Shown: positions 17,368 through 26,167, numbered from the stretch's first letter. The stretch: 49,448 nt of DNA from an uncultured Brachyspira sp. (GCF_944393015.1 NZ_CALXYQ010000023.1:1-49448), one strand, 5' to 3'. Notes: generated by a model not told the origin, from the letters alone. Translations and numbers: made by a program.

Positions 17368-18057
17368 ATGATTACATTAGATGAAGCTTTTAATAATATT
17401 GAAATACTAAAAAAACTTAATTCTAAAACTATAGAATATATAAAACCTTTTTCCACTTTAAAAACATATAAAGAGAGAGAACATGTATTTATGGATAAAG
17501 ATGAAATAAGTAATCTTTATATAATAGTACTTGGAAAAGCAGCTTTGTATAAGTTAAATAATTTTGGAGATAAGAAAATAATATTTATATTCGATGAAGG
17601 CAAGATATTAAATGAGCATAGTCTTCAAAATATAAAAGTATCTATAAATTGTGAAATTTTAGAAACTTCTGTAATAATGTCTATTCCTTGCAATATATTT
17701 ATTAAGGCTATGGAAAATGATTTTTTATTATCAAAATCTATATTGGATTTAATGTCTTTGAATATAAGAAGGCTTTACAGGCAGCTGCAAAATACCACAA
17801 ACAATTTAGAATGTGAAAAGAAATTGGCTTCTAAATTATTAAAATTAGCAAAAGATAATGGTATATACTGTGAAAATATAGTTAAAATAAATATACCATT
17901 AACTGTTACATATATTTCTGAAATGATAGGCTCAAGAAGAGAAACAGTATCAAGACAAATAAAAAAATTATCCGATTTAAGTTTAATAGAGTTTAAAGAT
18001 AATTTTATATTTATAAAAGATATAGAAAAACTAAGAAACTATTTTTATGATGTGTGA
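17368..18057 (+). CDS. Crp/Fnr-family transcriptional regulator
   Basis: 229 residues. The N-terminal two thirds form a cyclic-nucleotide-binding-type beta barrel (HVFMDKDEISNLYIIVLGKAALYKL), and a winged helix-turn-helix lies at about 175-210 (TYISEMIGSRRETVSRQIKKL). The recognition helix RRETVSR matches the R-E-x-x-x-R of Crp, which reads TGTGA half-sites; this agrees with the TGTGA-N6-TCACA palindromes at 9137 and 18053. There is no N-terminal cysteine cluster like that of Fnr, so the signal is unknown; HcpR-type sensing of nitrosative stress is one possibility. The second operator overlaps its stop codon. No good ribosome-binding site is seen. Confidence 0.88.
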   Translation: MITLDEAFNNIEILKKLNSKTIEYIKPFSTLKTYKEREHVFMDKDEISNLYIIVLGKAALYKLNNFGDKKIIFIFDEGKILNEHSLQNIKVSINCEILETSVIMSIPCNIFIKAMENDFLLSKSILDLMSLNIRRLYRQLQNTTNNLECEKKLASKLLKLAKDNGIYCENIVKINIPLTVTYISEMIGSRRETVSRQIKKLSDLSLIEFKDNFIFIKDIEKLRNYFYDV

Positions 18058-18068
18058 TTTATATCACA
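18053..18068 (+). promoter_or_regulatory. Crp/Fnr-type operator upstream of asrA
   Basis: A perfect 5+5 palindrome TGTGA-TTTATA-TCACA, overlapping the last codons of the regulator gene. A TATAGT -10 box begins exactly 20 nt after it (18089-18094), the same spacing as before moeA, so class II activation is expected with a start near 18101. No -35 box is visible. Confidence 0.8.
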
Positions 18069-18121
18069 TACTTATTTTTATTTACTTGTATAGTATTATT
18101 ATAATTAAACGGAGGCATAAT

Positions 18122-19129
18122 ATGGGATACAAGTTAGATAAATCAGAGCTTCAAAAACTACTTGATCATCTAAAAAAAGACTATATTATATATGCCCCTA
18201 AAATTTTTAAGGGCAGCGGAACATTTTCTGATACAGATATAGTTAGATATGCATCTATATCAAGTGTTGATGATATAGAATTTGAGAAAAAGTTTGATTA
18301 TTCTTTTAAAGAGGCTGTTTTACCTATTACCCAAACATTATTTTATTTTACAGAAGATGAAGTTAAGGAATCAAATATTGAGAGGGATAAATCTGCTTTA
18401 ATATTTTTGAGAAGCTGTGATTTGCATGCTATTAAAAGACTTGATCAGATATATTTAAAAAATGGATTTGAGGATTATTATTATAAACGTTTGAGAGATA
18501 ACATCAAATTTGTTTTAATAGGATGTTCTAAATCATTTACTAATTGTTTTTGCGTTAGTATGAACAGCAATAAATGTGATGAATATGATTTAGCAATTAA
18601 TGCTTTAGATAATTGTTTTGAATTAGATTGTAAAAATAGTGAATTTGAACCTTTATTGAGCGGTTATAAAACTGCTGATATAGAAATTTCTTATGTTAAA
18701 GAAAATGAAGTAAAAGTAAGAGTTCCGGATAATTTGAGTTTAGATATTTATAAATCTAAGATGTGGGATGAGTATGATTCAAGATGTATAAATTGCGGAA
18801 GATGTAATTTTGTATGTCCTACTTGCAGCTGTTTTACTATGCAGGATATTTTTTATACAGATAATGGAAAGGTTGGAGAAAGAAGAAGAGTTCATGCTTC
18901 ATGTATGGTTGATGAATATACTGATGTTGCTGGCGGAGGTTCTTATAGGAAAAAGAATGGCGAGCGTATGCGTTTTAAAGTTATGCATAAGGTTTTTGAT
19001 TATAAAAAGAGAAATGGATATACTATGTGTGTAGGATGCGGAAGATGTGATGATGCATGCCCTGAATATATATCTTATTCTAATTGTATTAATAAATTAG
19101 AAGATGGAATGAAGGAGGTATCTAAATGA
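18122..19129 (+). CDS. asrA: anaerobic sulfite reductase subunit A
   Basis: 335 residues. AsrA is the iron-sulfur electron-transfer subunit of the dissimilatory-type AsrABC complex, related to hydrogenase beta subunits. Two [4Fe-4S] ferredoxin motifs are seen near residues 220-235 (CINCGRCNFVCPTCSC) and 305-315 (CVGCGRCDDACPEY); the FLRSCDLHAIKRLDQIYL and GCSKSFTNCFC segments are typical. The ATG at 18122 has ACGGAGG upstream and excludes a long in-frame extension to 18047. Its stop overlaps asrB by ATGA. It is the first gene behind the second Crp-type operator. Confidence 0.95.
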   Translation: MGYKLDKSELQKLLDHLKKDYIIYAPKIFKGSGTFSDTDIVRYASISSVDDIEFEKKFDYSFKEAVLPITQTLFYFTEDEVKESNIERDKSALIFLRSCDLHAIKRLDQIYLKNGFEDYYYKRLRDNIKFVLIGCSKSFTNCFCVSMNSNKCDEYDLAINALDNCFELDCKNSEFEPLLSGYKTADIEISYVKENEVKVRVPDNLSLDIYKSKMWDEYDSRCINCGRCNFVCPTCSCFTMQDIFYTDNGKVGERRRVHASCMVDEYTDVAGGGSYRKKNGERMRFKVMHKVFDYKKRNGYTMCVGCGRCDDACPEYISYSNCINKLEDGMKEVSK

Positions 19130-19914
19130 ACAATAATGAATACTTGCCTTTTTTATCTGAGATTTTAGATATAAAGAAGCATACATCTATAGAATATACT
19201 TTTAAGATGTCATTTGATGGAGAATGTAAACCAGGACAATTTTTTGAAGTATCAATACCAAAATTTGGAGAAGCTCCTATATCTATAAGCGGTATAAATG
19301 ATGGAAGTGTGGATTTAACTATAAGAAGAGTAGGTAAAGTTACTAATGAAATTTTTGAAAAATATATTGGTAATAAACTTTTCATGAGAGGACCTTATGG
19401 TAATGGTTTTGATGTTAATTTATATAAGGGAAAAGATATAATAATCATTGCAGGCGGTACAGGAGTTTCACCTGTAAGAGGCGTTATAGAATATTTCAGT
19501 GAACATAGCAATGAAAGAAAAGATATGACAGCCATAATAGGATTTAAAAGTCCTGATGATATTTTATTTAGAGAAGATTTAGAAAGATGGGAAAAAAATA
19601 TGAATCTTGTACTGACTGTTGATGCTGCACCTGAAGGCTACAATAAAAATATAGGACTTGTAACAAAATATATACCTGATTTAAAAATTAATGATAATAC
19701 AGCTGCTATAGTTGTAGGGCCTCCTGCAATGATGAAATTTTCAATAATGGAATTAGATAAAATAGGACTTAAAGAAGAAAATATTTGGGTATCTTACGAA
19801 AGAAAAATGTGCTGCGGAATAGGCAAATGCGGACATTGTAAAATTGATGATGTTTATATTTGTTTAGACGGTCCTGTATTTAATTATGTTAAAGGTAAAA
19901 CTTTAGTTGATTAA
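19126..19914 (+). CDS. asrB: anaerobic sulfite reductase subunit B
   Basis: 262 residues. AsrB is a flavin/NADH-binding and [2Fe-2S] subunit of the ferredoxin-NADP reductase/PyrK type. Visible are GECKPGQFFEVSIP, the IRRVGKVTNEIF flavin region, IIIIAGGTGVSPVRG for nucleotide binding and the C-terminal cluster ERKMCCGIGKCGHC ... CLDGPVF. It takes electrons from NAD(P)H and passes them to AsrA and AsrC. The ATG overlaps the asrA stop by four bases, with GAAGGAGG upstream. Confidence 0.95.
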   Translation: MNNNEYLPFLSEILDIKKHTSIEYTFKMSFDGECKPGQFFEVSIPKFGEAPISISGINDGSVDLTIRRVGKVTNEIFEKYIGNKLFMRGPYGNGFDVNLYKGKDIIIIAGGTGVSPVRGVIEYFSEHSNERKDMTAIIGFKSPDDILFREDLERWEKNMNLVLTVDAAPEGYNKNIGLVTKYIPDLKINDNTAAIVVGPPAMMKFSIMELDKIGLKEENIWVSYERKMCCGIGKCGHCKIDDVYICLDGPVFNYVKGKTLVD

Positions 19915-19938
19915 GTACTATAAAGAAGGAGTTTTATT

Positions 19939-20907
19939 ATGCTGGATATAAATGTTAAAAAACTTAAAAAAAATGCATTTCGTATTACTAAAAAAAGAGG
20001 ATTAACTGCTTCAAGAATAAGGATTCCAGGCGGACATTTAAATGTTAAATATTTAGATATTATAAAGAATATAGCTGAAAATTACGGCAATGGAACAATA
20101 CATATGACAGTTCGTCAGGGTTTTGAGATTCCAGATATAAAAATGGAAGATATGCCTAAAGTTAATGAACTTATACAGCCTATAATAGAAGGACTTCATA
20201 TTAATCAAGATGAAAAAGGCAAAGGTTATACTTCTTCCGGAACTAGGAATATATCTGCTTGTATTGGAAACAGGGTTTGTCCTTTTGCTTGTTATGATAC
20301 AACAGCATTTGCACAGAGAATAGAGAAAGCAATATTTCCAAATGATTTGCATTTTAAAGTTGCTTTGACAGGATGTCCTAATGATTGTGCGAAAGTGAGA
20401 ATGCATGATTTTGGTATTATTGGTATGACTCATCCTCAATATGAGAAATATAGATGTATAAGCTGTAAGGCTTGCGTTAAATCTTGTAAAAGAAAGTCTG
20501 CTGATGTACTTAGTATGGTTAATTATAAAATAGAAAGAAATCATAAAGGCTGTATAGGATGCGGAGAATGTGTGCTTCAATGTCCTATGAGAGCTTGGAC
20601 TAGAAGCGATAAAAAATATTACAGGCTTACAATAATGGGACGTACTGGTAAAAAAAATCCTAGGCTTGGAGAAGATTTTATAAAATGGGCTGATGAAGAC
20701 AGTATAGTAAAAATAATATTAAATACTTATGAATATGTTAAAAAATATATAGATTTAACAGCTCCGGGAGGTAAGGAACATGTCGGATATATTGTAGATA
20801 GAACAGGTTTTGAAGAGTTTAAGAAATGGGCTTTAAAAGATGTTCAATTACCTGATATAGCCGAAGTTTATACTCCTGTTTATTGGAAAGGCATACATTA
20901 TGTTTAA
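19939..20907 (+). CDS. asrC: anaerobic sulfite reductase subunit C (siroheme catalytic subunit)
   Basis: 322 residues. This is the siroheme-[4Fe-4S] catalytic subunit, reducing sulfite to sulfide. The coupled site C-x5-C (CIGNRVC) and C-x3-C (CPNDC) is intact, and two ferredoxin clusters follow (CISCKACVKSC and CIGCGECVLQC). An N-terminal sulfite/nitrite reductase half-domain (GNGTIHMTVRQGFEIP) precedes them. AGAAGGAG lies before the ATG. Enzymes of this fold also reduce nitrite, and no other nitrite reductase is seen near the nitrate-type genes. Confidence 0.95.
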   Translation: MLDINVKKLKKNAFRITKKRGLTASRIRIPGGHLNVKYLDIIKNIAENYGNGTIHMTVRQGFEIPDIKMEDMPKVNELIQPIIEGLHINQDEKGKGYTSSGTRNISACIGNRVCPFACYDTTAFAQRIEKAIFPNDLHFKVALTGCPNDCAKVRMHDFGIIGMTHPQYEKYRCISCKACVKSCKRKSADVLSMVNYKIERNHKGCIGCGECVLQCPMRAWTRSDKKYYRLTIMGRTGKKNPRLGEDFIKWADEDSIVKIILNTYEYVKKYIDLTAPGGKEHVGYIVDRTGFEEFKKWALKDVQLPDIAEVYTPVYWKGIHYV

Positions 20908-20999
20908 TTTTATTTAATATAAATTAAACTTCTAATATATTTGATATATTCCGTTTTATAATACATTAATTTATCTTCTTTATATAAGGATATTTTTTT

Positions 21000-21758
21000 A
21001 TGGTTAATAAGAGTATTATATTATTATTTCATGGGGCAAAGAATTATACTAATACAAATTTAATGTATGAAAGAATTATACAAAAATTTAAAGATGAATT
21101 TAAAGATTTTTATATAGTTGATGCTTACAGTTCAACCGCTATAAAAAAAATTATATCTGATAATGTGCATTTTCCTTCTGTGATTGAAAGATTAGAAGAA
21201 TTAAAAAAAAGCAAAATAAATGAGGTATATATTTCTCCTATAGTACTTCTTCAAAATAAAGATTATATGAAGATTTTTCATTCAATAGTGAAGTATAAAA
21301 GCAGCTATGATATATTAAAATACGGGGAATCATTATTATCTGTTCCTGAAGATTATGATAATATGGTTTCTATTATATCAGAGAAATTTAAAGATGATGA
21401 CTATACATATTTATTTGTAGGACATGGTGGAAAGCATCATTCTAATTCGGCTTATGGAATGCTTGCTTATAAATTAAATTTAAAAAATGATGCTTATATA
21501 TCAATTACATTTTCAGAAGGTATAAGTATTGATGATGTAAAAGACAAATTAATAAAGAGAAATAAAAAAGTATTAATAATACCAATATTAATATCAAAAT
21601 CATTTCATTATGAACATGATATTTCTGAAAAAGTATTCAATGAAATAAAAAAATTGGGACTTGAAGTGCAAGTAATAGATAAAACTTTAGGGGAATGGGA
21701 TTCCTTTATATCTTTAGCTATAAATAAAACAAAAAAGCTGATAAACAGTATTAATTAG
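21000..21758 (+). CDS. cbiK: CbiK-type sirohydrochlorin cobalto/ferrochelatase
   Basis: 252 residues. The start SIILLFHGAKNYTNTN with its histidine, and the later FVGHGGKHHSNSAYG with three histidines, match the CbiK/anaerobic cobalt chelatase family, which inserts Co2+ or Fe2+ into sirohydrochlorin. Since it follows asrABC and no cobalamin genes are visible, iron insertion to make siroheme is the likely job; cobalt remains possible. ATAAGGAT lies before the ATG. It lies 92 nt after asrC without a clear terminator. Its 3' end overlaps the convergent gltS by 8 bp. Confidence 0.82.
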   Translation: MVNKSIILLFHGAKNYTNTNLMYERIIQKFKDEFKDFYIVDAYSSTAIKKIISDNVHFPSVIERLEELKKSKINEVYISPIVLLQNKDYMKIFHSIVKYKSSYDILKYGESLLSVPEDYDNMVSIISEKFKDDDYTYLFVGHGGKHHSNSAYGMLAYKLNLKNDAYISITFSEGISIDDVKDKLIKRNKKVLIIPILISKSFHYEHDISEKVFNEIKKLGLEVQVIDKTLGEWDSFISLAINKTKKLINSIN

Positions 21759-23181
21759 CAGATTTTCTATGAATAAAGTAAACAGCAAATGCTATAATCA
21801 AATAAATAGACGAAGTTATTAAGGCAGTTATAAGATTATCCCAAGTTGATCCTACAGCGAGTACAGTATTAAGTATTGGCACAACTAATAAACCTGTAAC
21901 AGACATCAAAGAAAATCCTAGAGAAAATTCTGTAAGTGCTGGGCTTTTGTATTCAGGATCGCATATTTTTAAAAGAGTCATTCCTGTTATTAAAACTCCT
22001 GTTAAAGTACCCCAAGAAATTATAGCCCTTTCAAAAGCATAATCATCTTTAAATAAGATGTTATGGAATATGAATACTATTAAATAAGTAAATATAAAAC
22101 CAGCTATGCACATAACTATTATAGGTGCTATATAATGTATTATGGCTTTTATAGGAAGGCTTGTTATTGCAGATACTATAGCAAAGTCGCTTAATGTACC
22201 TATAATTTTCGCTTTTACTTTAGCATCTACCATCCAAGATAATTTTAATTTTTTTATTATCATGTTTAAAGCAAACATTATAATCATAGAATAAGTCCAA
22301 ACAGGAAGAACATCTAATCCCGGTACTTTTAATTTTTTAATGAAGTTCAAAACTATAAAAGCAATTCCGCATACGGCAAATATTACAGCCAAATGAAAAG
22401 TTATTGTTTCTATAGAGCTGCTTAAAAATGTTTCTCTTCCTAAACTTGCCTGCTTGCTTATATCATTGTTGTATCCCACTTCCATGTTTCTATCTATTTT
22501 ATTTATATTTTGATTATCATCATTTTCATTAACTATTCTTTTTATAACATTGGTTTTATTTCTTCTTACTGCAATATTAATGAATATGATTCCAAATATC
22601 ATTCCGCCTACAAGTCCTATTGTAGCAGTAGTGAGAGCAACTCCCTGAGCTATTTCCCATTGAGGTATTCCGAAACCTTCTAAAAGTTTTCCTGTAGCAG
22701 CAGCAAGTCCATGACCTCCGGCAAATCCAGCTGAAAGTTCATAACCGAAAGTTCTATACATATTTATATCAGGATTTATTTTTGTAAATAGTATATTAGT
22801 GGCATATCCTATGGCAGACTGAAACATACTTGCACATTGAAATATACCGAATGCTATTAAAACTTTTGTAGGGTAAAGTGATTTTATACTTTTTGTTTCG
22901 TTTAAGAACATACCCAAAGGAATAGCGGCAAATATAGGTATTGATAATATTCCGGGAAGAAGCGAATAAGTTTTTACCCATTCTGAAGATATTGAATAGT
23001 TTGAGAATTTACCTAATATTTCAGGAGATATTAAAAGCCCAATAAATCCCCCTATTACAGAAGCCGGCAAATATAATTTTTGAAAGAGCTTTATTTTAGC
23101 CCTTAAAAAAACCCCTATAAGCAGCAGTACCGATAATAAAGATAATGACTGCAATAATTCAGTTAATAGTTTAGATGTCAT
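21751..23181 (-). CDS. gltS: sodium/glutamate symporter, GltS family
   Basis: 476 residues, with about ten to twelve membrane segments. The repeated family signature is present in ELSAGFAGGHGLAAATG and in the C-terminal half near ISWGTLTGVLITGMTLL. GltS imports glutamate with Na+. E. coli GltS is about 400 residues; the extra length here is mostly a charged Asn-rich loop at about 215-260 between the two halves. A TTAAGGAAA ribosome-binding site precedes the ATG. It is downstream of the SanA-like gene on the same strand (42-nt gap), so the two are probably cotranscribed. Confidence 0.85.
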   Translation of the reverse strand: MTSKLLTELLQSLSLLSVLLLIGVFLRAKIKLFQKLYLPASVIGGFIGLLISPEILGKFSNYSISSEWVKTYSLLPGILSIPIFAAIPLGMFLNETKSIKSLYPTKVLIAFGIFQCASMFQSAIGYATNILFTKINPDINMYRTFGYELSAGFAGGHGLAAATGKLLEGFGIPQWEIAQGVALTTATIGLVGGMIFGIIFINIAVRRNKTNVIKRIVNENDDNQNINKIDRNMEVGYNNDISKQASLGRETFLSSSIETITFHLAVIFAVCGIAFIVLNFIKKLKVPGLDVLPVWTYSMIIMFALNMIIKKLKLSWMVDAKVKAKIIGTLSDFAIVSAITSLPIKAIIHYIAPIIVMCIAGFIFTYLIVFIFHNILFKDDYAFERAIISWGTLTGVLITGMTLLKICDPEYKSPALTEFSLGFSLMSVTGLLVVPILNTVLAVGSTWDNLITALITSSIYLIIAFAVYFIHRKSAN

Positions 23182-23223
23182 ATTTGTTTCCTTAAAAATG
23201 AATGTTTTTATTTTTTGTATTAT

Positions 23224-24045
23224 TTATAATTTTTTGATTGTTGATTTATCGAGTTTATTACTTTTATCTATTACAGTGTCTTCTCTCTCTTCTATTTTTA
23301 TGATATCTCCATAGAATTTAGGCGGTTTATTAAATAGTATATCAAGAAACATTAAAGCTCTTGCACCTAATTCTCTTGGAAATTGTCTTACTCTATAAAG
23401 TTTTCTAACATTATCGGCATTATATGCTATTGCATTAATATTTTTTTGTCTTGCTATTAATATTGCTCTTTCATTATGAAAAGGCTGAGAAACTATAGTG
23501 AAATTTGTAAGTTCAAAAACTTTATTAGCTCTTATTATAGAATCTCTTGTTCTAAATCCGGCGAAATCTAAAAATATATGCTTTTTATTCACTCCTAATT
23601 TAATTAAATCAAGACGCATTTGTCTAGGTTCATTATATGATTTATATCTGTTGTCTCCGCTTACAAGTATATATTTTACTTTTCCGCTTTTATATAATTC
23701 ATAAGCAGCATCCATTCTGAATTTGAAATACATATTTATTTGACCGTTATTCATATATTTGCTGGTTCCTAATACCAGAGCAACATCATTATATGGTATT
23801 TCTTCTATTGATGAATATATATATCTTTTTGAATAAAGTGAAACAGATGAATATAATATTACCGCCGATATAAGAGATAGAATAATAATTTCAGGAAGAA
23901 AATAAAAAATAGAAATAATAACTAGCGGTATGTAATTTATAAATTTATATATACCGCTTTTATTTTTTATTTTATTTTCAATTATTCTTTTATTGTTTTG
24001 TATATGTAATATTTTATTTTTGTATCTATTTTTTAATATCTTCAT
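23224..24045 (-). CDS. SanA/YdcF-type (DUF218) membrane protein
   Basis: 273 residues. A basic N-terminal tail of about 35 residues precedes one or two membrane segments (about 37-75), followed by a DUF218 domain: VALVLGTSK, RMDAAYELYKSGKVKYILVSGDN, ADNVRKLYRVRQFPRELGARALMFLDI and NKPPKFYGD. The last block is close to SanA, which in E. coli affects envelope permeability to vancomycin. The biochemical role of the family is not settled. A consensus promoter lies upstream. Confidence 0.82.
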   Translation of the reverse strand: MKILKNRYKNKILHIQNNKRIIENKIKNKSGIYKFINYIPLVIISIFYFLPEIIILSLISAVILYSSVSLYSKRYIYSSIEEIPYNDVALVLGTSKYMNNGQINMYFKFRMDAAYELYKSGKVKYILVSGDNRYKSYNEPRQMRLDLIKLGVNKKHIFLDFAGFRTRDSIIRANKVFELTNFTIVSQPFHNERAILIARQKNINAIAYNADNVRKLYRVRQFPRELGARALMFLDILFNKPPKFYGDIIKIEEREDTVIDKSNKLDKSTIKKL

Positions 24046-24071
24046 AAAACCTGCAGCATAGTTGTTTTGAT

Positions 24072-24099
24072 AGTATACTAAAATAATTTATATTGTCAA
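24072..24099 (-). promoter_or_regulatory. promoter of the SanA-like/gltS operon
   Basis: Read on the minus strand: TTGACA (24099-24094), 16-nt spacer, TATACT (24077-24072). Confidence 0.8.
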
Positions 24100-24142
24100 T
24101 TACTATTAATAATAAAAGTTTAGAAAAAATTGATTTTAAGTA

Positions 24143-24170
24143 TTGCAATATTACTCAAAAATATTATAAT
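24143..24170 (+). promoter_or_regulatory. promoter of the small ORF and possibly the ilv operon
   Basis: TTGCAA (24143-24148), 16-nt spacer, TATAAT (24165-24170). The start site near 24177 gives a leader of about 23 nt to the small ORF. No better promoter is seen before ilvB. Confidence 0.7.
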
Positions 24171-24199
24171 AGTTAGCAAATGTTAAAAGGAGAATAAAG

Positions 24200-24352
24200 A
24201 TGAATACATCATCTGCTAATGGTATGAATGCTGTTTTTGATGATATGAAACAAATGCAAGCATCTGCCTCTAATTTTTACAAACAAAATAAATCTTCAAA
24301 AACTATTGTCTTCTTAAATATTCTCCTCTCAATTCTTCTTATTATCCTGTAA
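24200..24352 (+). CDS. 50-residue peptide with an Ile/Leu/Val-rich tail, upstream of ilvB
   Basis: A complete 50-codon frame with a near-perfect site (AAAAGGAG) 9 nt upstream and a promoter in front. The first 34 residues are polar (Ser, Asn, Met, Gln), and the last 15 (IVFLNILLSILLIIL) are five Ile, six Leu and one Val with few others. The tail uses CTC, CTG and ATC codons, which are uncommon in this AT-rich DNA. Two readings fit: a small C-tail-anchored membrane protein, or a leader peptide sensing branched-chain amino acids for ilvBNC, which begins 122 nt downstream. No clear attenuator hairpin with a T-run lies between, so the second is tentative. Confidence 0.6.
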   Translation: MNTSSANGMNAVFDDMKQMQASASNFYKQNKSSKTIVFLNILLSILLIIL

Positions 24353-24474
24353 TATTATAATCAATTTTTTATAAAATACATTATTTGATTGAATACATTT
24401 AAAAATAAAATTTCTATAAGTAGAAATACTAGTAAGAAAATTAAAAAAGGCTATAAAATATAAGGAGTTATTTA

Positions 24475-26148
24475 ATGAAGTTAAACGGTTCTGATATAAT
24501 AATGGAAGTTCTAATAGAGGAAGGTGTTGATACTGTATTTGGTTATCCGGGAGGAGCAGCTTTATTTATATATGATGCTATCTATAAATATAGAGATAAA
24601 ATTAAACATATAATGCCTACAGATGAAACAGGAGCTTGTCATGCAGCAGACGGCTATGCAAGAGCAAGCGGAAAAACCGGAGTTGTAATTGCTACAAGCG
24701 GACCAGGTGCTACTAATTTGGTAACACCATTGGCAACAGCATATATGGACAGTGTACCTTTGATTGCTATAACGGCAAATGTACCTGAAAGTTTAATAGG
24801 TAAAGATTCATTTCAGGAGGTTTATATTGCAGGTATTACGATGCCTATTACTAAACATAATTTTGTTGTAAGAGATATTAATGATTTAGCAAATATAATA
24901 AGAAAGGCATTTGTAATAGCAAATACAGGAAGAAAAGGACCTGTTTTAATAGATATACCAAAAAATTTCACATTTACAGAAACAGAATACGAAAGAAAAG
25001 AAAAATTTGTACCTAAGCATGTAAAAATAAGTGCTGAAGATGAAAAAACTATAGAAGAAGTAGCAAAATTAATAAATGAATCAAAAAGACCTATTATATA
25101 TTTCGGAGGCGGTGCTAAGGATTCTAGTAATAAATTAAGAGAGTTTATGATTAACTCCAATATACCTTCAGTTCATACATTAATGGGAGCCGGAGTATTA
25201 GGTTATAATGAAAAATTAAATATAGGACTTTTGGGAATGCATGGTTCTGCTACAGCTAATAAGGTTATGAATGAAGCTGATTTGATACTTGCTGTTGGAA
25301 CAAGATTCAGCGATAGAGTAGCTTTAAATACTTCAAAATTCGGGGGCATTGCTAAAAAGGTTCATATAGATATTGATAAAAGCGAAATAAACAAAAATGT
25401 TCATGTTGATTATAGTATAATAGGCGACTTGAATGATGTATTGGATAGATTTAATAAACTTGTAAAAAGAGTGGAAGATGATGAATGGGTAAAATATTTG
25501 GCAGATTTAAGAGCTAAAGAGATGAAAGAAGATTCGGACAGAAACACCAAGAAAGACGGTATTTATCCAAGCAAGGTTATGGATATAATAGGTGATAAAA
25601 CTAAAGATGAAGCTATTTATGTTACAGATGTAGGACAGCATCAAATGTGGGCAGTTCAATATATAAGACATACCAAGCCAAGAAGTTTTATAACAAGCGG
25701 CGGTTTGGGTACTATGGGATTCGGATATGGTGCTGCTTTAGGTGTTCAAGTTGCTAAGCCGGATAGAAGAGTAATACATATAACAGGAGACGGCTCTTTC
25801 TATATGAATTTGAATGAAGTTGCAACTGCTGTTGAATATAATCTTCCTGTTATAACAATAATATTAAATAATAGTACATTAGGTATGGTTAGACAATGGC
25901 AGACTATATTTTATGATAAAAGATATTCCAGCACAGATATAAATAAAAAAATGGATTATGTTAAAGTTGCTGAGGGTTTCGGTGCTAAAGGCTTCAGATG
26001 CGAGACTATAAAAGAATTTGAAACAGCTTTTGAAGAGGCTTTAAAATGTAATTGTCCTGTATGGATAGAATGTGTTATAGATAAAGATTTGAAAGTTTTA
26101 CCTATGATTCCAGCCGGCGGTACTATAGATGATATAATAGTAGATTAA
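24475..26148 (+). CDS. ilvB: acetolactate synthase, large (catalytic) subunit
   Basis: 557 residues, standard length. This ThDP enzyme condenses two pyruvates, or pyruvate and 2-oxobutyrate, in Val/Leu/Ile synthesis. Seen are GVDTVFGYPGGAALFIYDA, the catalytic Glu in DETGACHAADGYARASGK, TSGPGATNLVTPLATAY and the ThDP motif GDGSFYMNLNEVATAVEY ending in NNSTLGMVRQWQ. AAGGAG precedes the ATG. ilvN and ilvC follow with short gaps, forming an operon. Confidence 0.96.
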   Translation: MKLNGSDIIMEVLIEEGVDTVFGYPGGAALFIYDAIYKYRDKIKHIMPTDETGACHAADGYARASGKTGVVIATSGPGATNLVTPLATAYMDSVPLIAITANVPESLIGKDSFQEVYIAGITMPITKHNFVVRDINDLANIIRKAFVIANTGRKGPVLIDIPKNFTFTETEYERKEKFVPKHVKISAEDEKTIEEVAKLINESKRPIIYFGGGAKDSSNKLREFMINSNIPSVHTLMGAGVLGYNEKLNIGLLGMHGSATANKVMNEADLILAVGTRFSDRVALNTSKFGGIAKKVHIDIDKSEINKNVHVDYSIIGDLNDVLDRFNKLVKRVEDDEWVKYLADLRAKEMKEDSDRNTKKDGIYPSKVMDIIGDKTKDEAIYVTDVGQHQMWAVQYIRHTKPRSFITSGGLGTMGFGYGAALGVQVAKPDRRVIHITGDGSFYMNLNEVATAVEYNLPVITIILNNSTLGMVRQWQTIFYDKRYSSTDINKKMDYVKVAEGFGAKGFRCETIKEFETAFEEALKCNCPVWIECVIDKDLKVLPMIPAGGTIDDIIVD

Positions 26149-26167
26149 AAATAGTAGGAGTTAAAAA

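Noticed and set aside
20053-20580. Minus-strand 175-codon frame inside asrC
   Set aside because: asrC is a well-supported siroheme enzyme here; the antisense frame has no start signals and a shadow-like composition.
20903-20928. Terminator between asrC and cbiK
   Set aside because: The 8-bp stem is only A/T and no T-run follows.
24353-24474. Transcription attenuator between the small ORF and ilvB
   Set aside because: The only hairpin (24410-24427) is 7 bp of mostly A/T without a T-run, and no competing antiterminator could be drawn.
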